Of a stretch of DNA of 5,347 nt, positions 1 through 5,347 are shown in pieces. The first letter of the stretch is position 1. Every line of letters begins with the position of its first letter. The position numbers and the translations under genes were made by a program. Below the pieces are notes generated by a model. It made no database searches. It was not told the origin of the DNA and was given only the letters and a program-made list of their open reading frames with translations. Origin of the DNA: Acidobacteriota bacterium (GTDB lineage Bacteria > Acidobacteriota > Polarisedimenticolia > J045); contig JAJRXN010000240.1 in assembly GCA_024276295.1 (NCBI GenBank), positions 1 through 5,347 on the forward strand, written 5' to 3'.

Positions 1-1415
1 CCCGGATCGCTCCCGAGCCGATCGAGGTCCGCCGGCTCCGGCGAGGTGAACGGGTGGTGGCAGGCGAACCACCGGCCGGCGTCCTCGTCCCACTCGAACA
101 GCGGAAAGCCGGTGATCCAGCAGAACTCGTGGCGGCTCCCGTCGATCAGCCCGTACTCGGCCGCCAGTTCGAGCCGCAGCGCGCCGAGCACGCTCCGCGC
201 GACCGCCAGCGGTCCCGCAACGAACAGCGCCAGGTCGCCCTCTCCCGCGCCGGCGGCGGCAGCGAGCGCCGTGGCGGCGTCGGCCCCGAGCGCCTTGACC
301 GGCGGTCCCGCCGGCCCGTCGGCGCCGCGCTTGATCCACAGCAGGCCGCCCGCGCCGAGCGAGCGCGCCTGCTCGTTCCAGCCGTCGAGCTGACGCCGGG
401 TCGCCTTCGCCCCGCCCGGCAGCGCGATGCCGCGCACGACCCCGCCCTCGGCGATCACCGCGTCGAACACGCGGAAACCCGAACCGCGCACCTGCTCGGT
501 GACGTCGGCGATCTCCATCCCGAACCGCAGGTCGGGCCGGTCGACGCCGTAGCGGTCCATCGCCTCCGACCACGCCATCCGGCGGAACGGCCGCTCGACC
601 CGCCAGCCGGCGAGCCGCGCCAGGGCGACCATCAGCTCCTCGACGACCTCCATCACGTCGTCCGGCTCGACGAACGACATCTCGAGGTCGATCTGCGTGA
701 ACTCCGGCTGCCTGTCGGCCCGCAGGTCCTCGTCGCGGAAGCAGCGGGCGATCTGGAAATACCGTTCGACCCCCGCGACCATCAGGAGCTGCTTGAAGAG
801 CTGCGGCGACTGCGGGAGCGCGTAGAACGACCCGCGGTGGACGCGCGACGGCACGAGGTAGTCCCGCGCGCCTTCGGGCGTCGAGCGGGTCAGGATCGGC
901 GTCTCGACGTCCCAGAACCCGAGCCCGACGAGCACCTCCCGCGCGGTCGCCATCGCCCGCGAGCGGAAGGCCAGGTTGCGCTGCATCCGCTCGCGGCGCA
1001 GGTCGAGGAACCGCCAGCGCAGCCGCTGTTCCTCGCCGGGGACCTGCACGCCCGCCGGCTGCAGCGGCAGGTCGTCGCACTCGGCGAGCACATCGAGCCG
1101 CTCGGCGCGGATCTCGATCTCGCCGGTCGGCATCTCCGGATTGACGTTCTCGGCGCTGCGCGGAACGACCTCGCCGACGATCTCGACGACGGTCTCCGGG
1201 CGCAGGCCGCTGGCCCGGCGGTGCAGCTCGCCGGCGGCCGGATCGAACAGCACCTGCACGATCCCGCTGCGGTCGCGCACCGTGACGAACACGAGGTTGC
1301 CGAAGTCCCGCCGCCGGTGGACCCAGCCATCGAGCCGCACGGTGCGGCCGACGTCGGCGGCGCGCAGGTCTCCGCAGGCGGCCCGCGGCGGGCGGGCGGT
1401 GGCGCGAGAGGTCAT
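1..1415 (-). CDS. aspS: Aspartyl-tRNA synthetase, bacterial type (3' end outside window)
   Basis: This cytoplasmic class II synthetase charges tRNA(Asp) with aspartate using ATP. About 471 codons are open from the ATG at 1415 to the window edge; bacterial AspRS is usually near 590 residues, so roughly the last fifth is missing. In order, the sequence shows an N-terminal OB-fold anticodon-binding domain (residues about 15-115, with GWVHRRRDFGNLVF), the catalytic core with PQSPQLFKQ (201-209), the motif 2 region FRDEDLRADRQPEFTQ (226-241), the bacterial GAD insertion domain (about 290-420), and the HHPFTSP segment (453-459) of the returning catalytic core. The ATG overlaps the hisS TGA in an ATGA junction and has a purine-rich Shine-Dalgarno sequence inside the hisS end, so translational coupling is likely. 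The residue after RRRD is Phe38, where characterised discriminating enzymes tend to have Leu and non-discriminating ones His. Whether the enzyme also charges tRNA(Asn) is therefore open. Confidence 0.97.
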   Translation of the reverse strand, partial: MTSRATARPPRAACGDLRAADVGRTVRLDGWVHRRRDFGNLVFVTVRDRSGIVQVLFDPAAGELHRRASGLRPETVVEIVGEVVPRSAENVNPEMPTGEIEIRAERLDVLAECDDLPLQPAGVQVPGEEQRLRWRFLDLRRERMQRNLAFRSRAMATAREVLVGLGFWDVETPILTRSTPEGARDYLVPSRVHRGSFYALPQSPQLFKQLLMVAGVERYFQIARCFRDEDLRADRQPEFTQIDLEMSFVEPDDVMEVVEELMVALARLAGWRVERPFRRMAWSEAMDRYGVDRPDLRFGMEIADVTEQVRGSGFRVFDAVIAEGGVVRGIALPGGAKATRRQLDGWNEQARSLGAGGLLWIKRGADGPAGPPVKALGADAATALAAAAGAGEGDLALFVAGPLAVARSVLGALRLELAAEYGLIDGSRHEFCWITGFPLFEWDEDAGRWFACHHPFTSPEPADLDRLGSDP

Positions 1416-1423
1416 CGTCGGTT

Positions 1424-1428
1424 TCCTT
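1424..1428 (-). promoter_or_regulatory. Ribosome binding site of aspS
   Basis: On the minus strand, AAGGA (within GGGGAAGGA) lies 8 nt before the aspS ATG, inside the last codons of hisS. It supports the ATG at 1415 as the start and suggests that aspS can recruit ribosomes itself as well as by coupling through the ATGA overlap. Confidence 0.6.
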
Positions 1429-2449
1429 CCCCGGATGCGCGTGACCGGACGAGGTCGGCGATCCGGCCCGGTTCGCCCGGGCCCTCGAACTGCTCGCCGG
1501 TGGCGAGATCCTTGATGGTGGTGGTGCCGCGCTCCCGTTCGTCGTCGCCGACGAGCACGGCGAACCGCGCCCCCGAGCGCCCGGCGCGCTTCATCTGTCC
1601 GCCGAGACCGTGGCCCGCCGGATCCCAGCCGACGGCCAGCCCCGCACCGCGCAGCCGCTGGACGAGCGGCAAGGCGTCGCGGCGCGCCGCCTCGCCGAGC
1701 GTCACGACGTACACGTCGAGCCGCGGCGGCGCCGTCTCGTCGAGCGCGCCGCCGGCGAGCAGCAGGCGCTCGATCCCGGCCGCCCAGCCGAGGCCCGGCA
1801 TGTCGGGGCCGCCGAGTTCGCGGACCAGTCCGTCGTAGCGTCCGCCGCCGAGGACGGCGTTCTGGGCGCCGAGCCCACGCCGGGCGCGGATCTCGAACGT
1901 CGTGCGAACGTAGTAGTCGAGCCCGCGCACGAGCCGCGGGTCCTCCTCGAAGGCGACGCCGAGCCGGGCGAGCGCGTCGCGCACCCGGTCGTGGTGGGCG
2001 CGGCAGTCGTCGCACAGGTGGTCGGTGATCCGCGGCGCATCGGCGAACAGCGCCTGCTCGCCCTCGTCCTTCGAGTCGAGCACCCGCAGCGGGTTGGTGC
2101 GCAGCCGGCGGCGACTGTCCTCGCCGAGCCGGTCGGCGACCCGCTCGAGAAACGCGATCAGCGCCTCGCGGTACGCCGGCCGGCAGCGCTCGTCGCCGAT
2201 GCTGTTGACGACGAGCGCCGCGTCGCCGACCCCGGCGGCCCGCACGACCTCGAGGGCCAGTTCGAGCGCCTCGACGTCGGTCTCGGGAGCCGACTCGCCG
2301 AAGACCTCCATGCCGACCTGGTGGAACTGGCGGTAGCGACCCTTCTGCGGCCGCTCGCGGCGGAAGCAGGGGCCGATGTACCACAGCCGGCCGACGCCGC
2401 GACGCTCGAGCGCGTGCTCGATGAACGCGCGGCAGACCGACGCGGTCAC

Positions 2450-2452
2450 CTA
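2450..2452 (-). other. In-frame TAG within hisS at the conserved LRPEGT glutamate
   Basis: On the minus strand the codons read CTC CGC CCG TAG GTG ACC GCG, giving Leu-Arg-Pro-stop-Val-Thr-Ala. The family motif is Leu-Arg-Pro-Glu-Gly-Thr-Ala. One G-to-T change in each codon, GAG to TAG and GGG to GTG, four bases apart, would account for the difference. The stop aligns with E. coli Glu83, a residue that contacts the histidine substrate. The flanking residues on both sides align without a gap. Confidence 0.95.
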
Positions 2453-2699
2453 CGGGCGGAGGGTCATGCTGTCGTCCCCCTCGCCGAAGGTGAACATCTC
2501 TTTCCCGACGATGTCGGTCTGCTCGCCGACCGAGCGGACGAACAGCTCGGTCGCCTCGACGAGCGGCGTGCGGATCTCGCGGAAGCCGTAGCGGGCGAAC
2601 AGGCCGCGGCAGCGCTCCTCGAACGCCTGCCAGTGCTCGGTCTCGCCCGGCAGGATGTCCCGGAAACCGCGCAGCGTCCGATACCGACGTCCCACGACG

Positions 2700-2705
2700 C
2701 CTCCC
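2700..2705 (-). promoter_or_regulatory. Ribosome binding site of hisS, deciding the GTG start
   Basis: GGGAGG on the minus strand sits 4 nt before the GTG at 2695, a slightly short spacing. The other in-frame GTG, at 2710, has no suitably spaced Shine-Dalgarno sequence. The 2695 start gives the normal family N-terminus, with the conserved RGFRDILP beginning at residue 9. Confidence 0.6.
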
Positions 2706-2710
2706 GTCAC

Positions 2711-2729
2711 CTTCCGCCCGGTGCGGAAG
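2711..2729. repeat. Perfect 7-bp inverted repeat in the divergent intergenic region
   Basis: CTTCCGC and GCGGAAG are perfect reverse complements separated by 5 nt. Read as hisS leader RNA, the stem could be extended by two G-U pairs. It lies just upstream of the hisS Shine-Dalgarno sequence and just downstream of a candidate hisS -10 element. It could be a 5'-end mRNA hairpin or an operator for the divergent genes. The GC-rich composition makes a short chance palindrome possible. Confidence 0.45.
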
Positions 2730-2736
2730 ACCGCGT

Positions 2737-2745
2737 ATTGTGCCA
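2737..2745 (-). promoter_or_regulatory. Candidate extended -10 promoter element for hisS-aspS
   Basis: On the minus strand TGGCACAAT fits the extended -10 form TGn followed by CACAAT, which matches TATAAT at 4 of 6 positions. It is one of the few AT-rich patches in the 96-bp divergent region. It would place the transcription start near 2730, leaving a leader of about 35 nt that begins at the inverted repeat. No convincing -35 box is visible. Confidence 0.3.
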
Positions 2746-2776
2746 CGCCCGCGCGGCGGCGCCCGGCCGGTCCGGC

Positions 2777-2782
2777 TATCCT
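2777..2782 (+). promoter_or_regulatory. Weak candidate -10 element for the propeller gene
   Basis: TATCCT matches TATAAT at 4 of 6 positions and lies 9 nt before the ATG at 2792. A transcript starting from it would be nearly leaderless, which agrees with the absence of a Shine-Dalgarno sequence before that ATG. No -35 box is recognisable, so this is only a suggestion. Confidence 0.2.
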
Positions 2783-2791
2783 CGGCGTCCG

Positions 2792-3972
2792 ATGCCCGCC
2801 CTGTCGCTCATCCTGGCCCTCGCCGCCGGGGCGTCCTCCGCGCCGCCGGCCGGCGAGCGCCCGACCCTGGTCGAGACCTGGTCGGTGCCGCTCGCCGGCA
2901 CGCCGCGGGACGAGCCGTTCGAACTCGCCGCGTGCGGGAAGCAGGACGCGCTGCTGGCGATCCCCTACCCCACGGCCCTCGAGGCCCGCCGGCCGGACGA
3001 CGGCGCGGTCGCCTGGCGCTTCGGTAGCGACACGGCGCTGCTCGCCGGCCGCCACGGCCTGGCGTGCGATCCGCCCCGGCTGGCCTCCTGGCAGGCCGAC
3101 ACGGCCGGCGGGAGCGGCCGGCTGGTGCTGATCGACCCCGCGACGGGGGCCGTGCTGCGGACGACGGCGGCCGAAGGACGGGCGATCGGCCCTCCAGTCA
3201 CCGAAGCCGGCTGGAACGGCTGGCTCGTCCCGCTCGCCGGCGGGCGCGTGGCGCTGTTCGCCGAGGACGGCGGGCTGGCCGGCCACGTCGCGCTCGGGAT
3301 GCCGATCGCCGGCGAGCTGCTGTTCGTCGGCGGCCGGCCGCTGGCGCAGGCCGCCGAGGGGGGCCTCCTGCTGCGGGCCGACGGCGGCCCGCTCGGCGCC
3401 CGGCGCGTCGGCCCCCTCGACCTGGCGCGGACCACGGTCGACGGGCGCTGGCTCGCCGGCGCCGCGCCGGACCAGGCGCTGACCGCGGCGAGCTGCCGGC
3501 TCCGCCGGCGCGACCGGCTGCGCTGCCGGCGGCGCTGGACGCAGCACCTCGCGGGGGCCGTCGCCGGCCGCCCTCTGCTCGACGAGAAGCTCCTGTACGT
3601 CTCGGCGCGCGACACCCACGTCTACGCGTTCCGGCGCGACAACGGACACCTGCTCTGGCGCACCGGCCTCGGCCACCGGCTCGGCAACCTCGTGCGGCTC
3701 GGCCCGCGGCTGCTGCTCGTCGCCGGCGAGAAGACCGCGACGCTGTTCCTGGTCGGCACCGACGACGGCGCGCGCGCCGGGACGCTCGACGCCGGGGACG
3801 GCAATCCGGCCGCCGTGATCGTCGCCGGTCCGGTCCGCGCCGGAGGACTCGCCGTCGTCGCCGTGCTCACGCCACCGGCGGCCGCGCCCGAACTGGTCGC
3901 GTTCCGGCTCGCCGCCCCGCAGAATCGTTCGGACGACACGAACGAAGACACCGAAAGCACCGAGGAGAGTCC

Positions 3973-3976
<4 letters not shown>
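2792..3976 (+). CDS. Secreted PQQ-like (BamB/WD40-like) beta-propeller repeat protein
   Basis: A 394-residue protein whose start MPALSLILALAAGASSA looks like a signal peptide with likely cleavage near residue 17, although its n-region lacks basic residues. The body carries degenerate propeller repeats of the form aspartate-x-x-(T/N)G-x-x-x-W: RPDDGAVAWRF (67-77), DPATGAVLRTT (115-125) and VYAFRRDNGHLLWRT (277-291). The last is a typical PQQ-like repeat. Such proteins fold as beta-propellers in the periplasm or at the cell surface; without the dehydrogenase active-site residues, most are scaffolds or of unknown function. Residues 235-249 are very Arg-rich and flanked by Cys235 and Cys245. The C-terminal 14 or so residues are acidic and Ser/Thr-rich, encoded by a short purine-rich repeat. 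No Shine-Dalgarno sequence precedes the ATG. An in-frame TTG at 2738 would add 18 residues with several Arg and has GGAAG 8 nt upstream, so it is an alternative start. The TGA overlaps the start of the DUF362 gene. Confidence 0.8.
3934..3969 (+). repeat. Four degenerate 9-nt purine-rich units at the gene junction
   Basis: Units starting at 3934, 3943, 3952 and 3961 all begin with CGA: CGACACGAA, CGAAGACAC, CGAAAGCAC and CGAGGAGAG. The tract is A-rich against very GC-rich surroundings. It encodes the acidic tail of the propeller protein (DDTNEDTESTEES) and its last unit supplies the Shine-Dalgarno sequence of the next gene. Similar GAAGACAC-like tracts occur in intergenic regions of many environmental bacterial genomes; that comparison is from memory. 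Confidence 0.5.
3962..3967 (+). promoter_or_regulatory. Ribosome binding site of the DUF362 gene
   Basis: GAGGAG lies 5 nt before the ATG at 3973. This fixes the start of the DUF362 gene at the ATGA overlap with the propeller gene and argues against any start further upstream in the same open frame. Confidence 0.8.
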
Positions 3977-5242
<1,266 letters not shown>

Positions 5243-5262
<20 letters not shown>

Positions 5263-5347
5263 CGGCCCAGCGCTCGAGCACGGCGCGCAGGTCCCGCTGC
5301 GAGATCGGCTTCGACAGGTAGTCGTTCATCCCGGCGTCGATGCAGCG
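5243..5347 (-). CDS. C-terminal end of a response-regulator receiver domain protein (5' end outside window)
   Basis: The minus strand from the window edge to the TGA at 5243-5245 gives 34 residues, including CIDAGMNDYLSKPIS followed by QRDLRAVLERW. This is the end of a CheY-like receiver domain: the conserved Lys-Pro after beta-5 (the KP of LSKP) and the final alpha-5 helix. The phospho-accepting Asp lies outside the window. Only seven residues follow the helix, so the receiver domain closes the protein, as in hybrid sensor kinases or stand-alone receivers; which of these it is cannot be told here. The gene converges on the DUF362 gene, and the two coding ends overlap by 20 bp with no room for a separate terminator. 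Confidence 0.85.

Larger units (their letters stand above)
1412..2695 (-). pseudogene. hisS: Histidyl-tRNA synthetase interrupted by one in-frame TAG
   Basis: This class II synthetase should charge tRNA(His) with histidine. From the GTG at 2695 to the TGA at 1412-1414 the frame spans 427 residue positions counting the interrupted codon, close to the 424 residues of E. coli HisRS. The N-terminal part has YRTLRGFRDILPGE and the motif 1 region IRTPLVE. The later part has motif 2, FRRERPQKGRYRQFHQ (from about 111), the histidine signature LVRGLDYY (255-262), GGGRYDGLV (283-291), motif 3 GLGWAAGIERLL (about 301-312), and a C-terminal anticodon-binding domain (about 325-420). Codon 82 is TAG where the family has Glu in LRPEGT, and codon 83 is GTG (Val) where it has Gly. 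There is no length change, and the rest is undamaged and strongly conserved. The open pieces are 2453-2695 (81 codons) and 1412-2449 (345 codons, which could start at GTG 2449). I call it disrupted because of the stop. A base-calling or assembly error in an intact gene is at least as likely as a true mutation. Confidence 0.9.

Noticed and set aside
54..1838. Long plus-strand open frame antisense to aspS and hisS
   Set aside because: It covers unmistakable aspS and hisS coding sequence on the other strand. Its product is a low-complexity Arg/Ala/Pro/Glu string with no motif, typical of GC-rich shadow frames.
2724..2745. TGGCAC on the minus strand as a sigma-54 -24 element
   Set aside because: The required GC at the -12 position is GG here, and the TTGC half is absent.
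1610..2791. Upstream part of the long open frame that continues into the propeller gene
   Set aside because: It is antisense to hisS and has no protein motif. The real gene starts near the signal peptide at 2792, or at most at the TTG at 2738.
2696..2791. T-box leader for the synthetase operon
   Set aside because: The divergent region is only 96 bp, with no T-box consensus and no terminator/antiterminator pair, too short for a standard T-box.
3064..3972. Open frame upstream of and in frame with the DUF362 gene
   Set aside because: It is the +1-shifted shadow of the propeller gene. The Shine-Dalgarno sequence and family N-terminus support ATG 3973.

Overview
This window comes from a very GC-rich bacterial chromosome. 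Third codon positions are almost all G or C, genes are tightly packed, and GTG appears as a start codon. The aspartyl-tRNA synthetase is of the bacterial type, with a GAD insertion domain. A hisS-aspS synthetase pair next to a PQQ-like propeller gene, a DUF362 gene and a receiver-domain protein would fit an uncultured, soil- or sediment-type lineage such as Acidobacteriota. That assignment is an inference with low confidence.

Layout: positions 1-2695 hold a minus-strand operon, hisS then aspS, joined by an ATGA stop/start overlap. aspS runs off the left edge, and about 471 codons are visible. hisS is full length and well conserved but has an in-frame TAG at 2450-2452, exactly where the conserved Glu of the LRPEGT motif should be. 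The next codon is also changed, Gly to Val. A divergent intergenic region (2696-2791) holds a perfect 7-bp inverted repeat and weak promoter-like sequences. Plus-strand genes follow: a secreted PQQ-like beta-propeller protein (2792-3976), coupled by a second ATGA overlap to a DUF362-family protein (3973-5262). At the right edge, the last 34 codons of a minus-strand receiver-domain protein (5243-5347) converge on the DUF362 gene and overlap its 3' end by 20 bp.

How the genes relate: hisS and aspS are housekeeping translation genes read leftward as one unit. The propeller and DUF362 genes form a second, rightward unit whose biochemical role cannot be read from sequence. The receiver-domain gene belongs to a separate signalling protein that lies mostly outside the window.

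The most notable observation is the double change in hisS. It may be a sequencing or assembly error, a real inactivation, or a recoded or split synthetase. I see no mobile element, CRISPR array, tRNA or rRNA gene, and no convincing evidence of a wholly new system.
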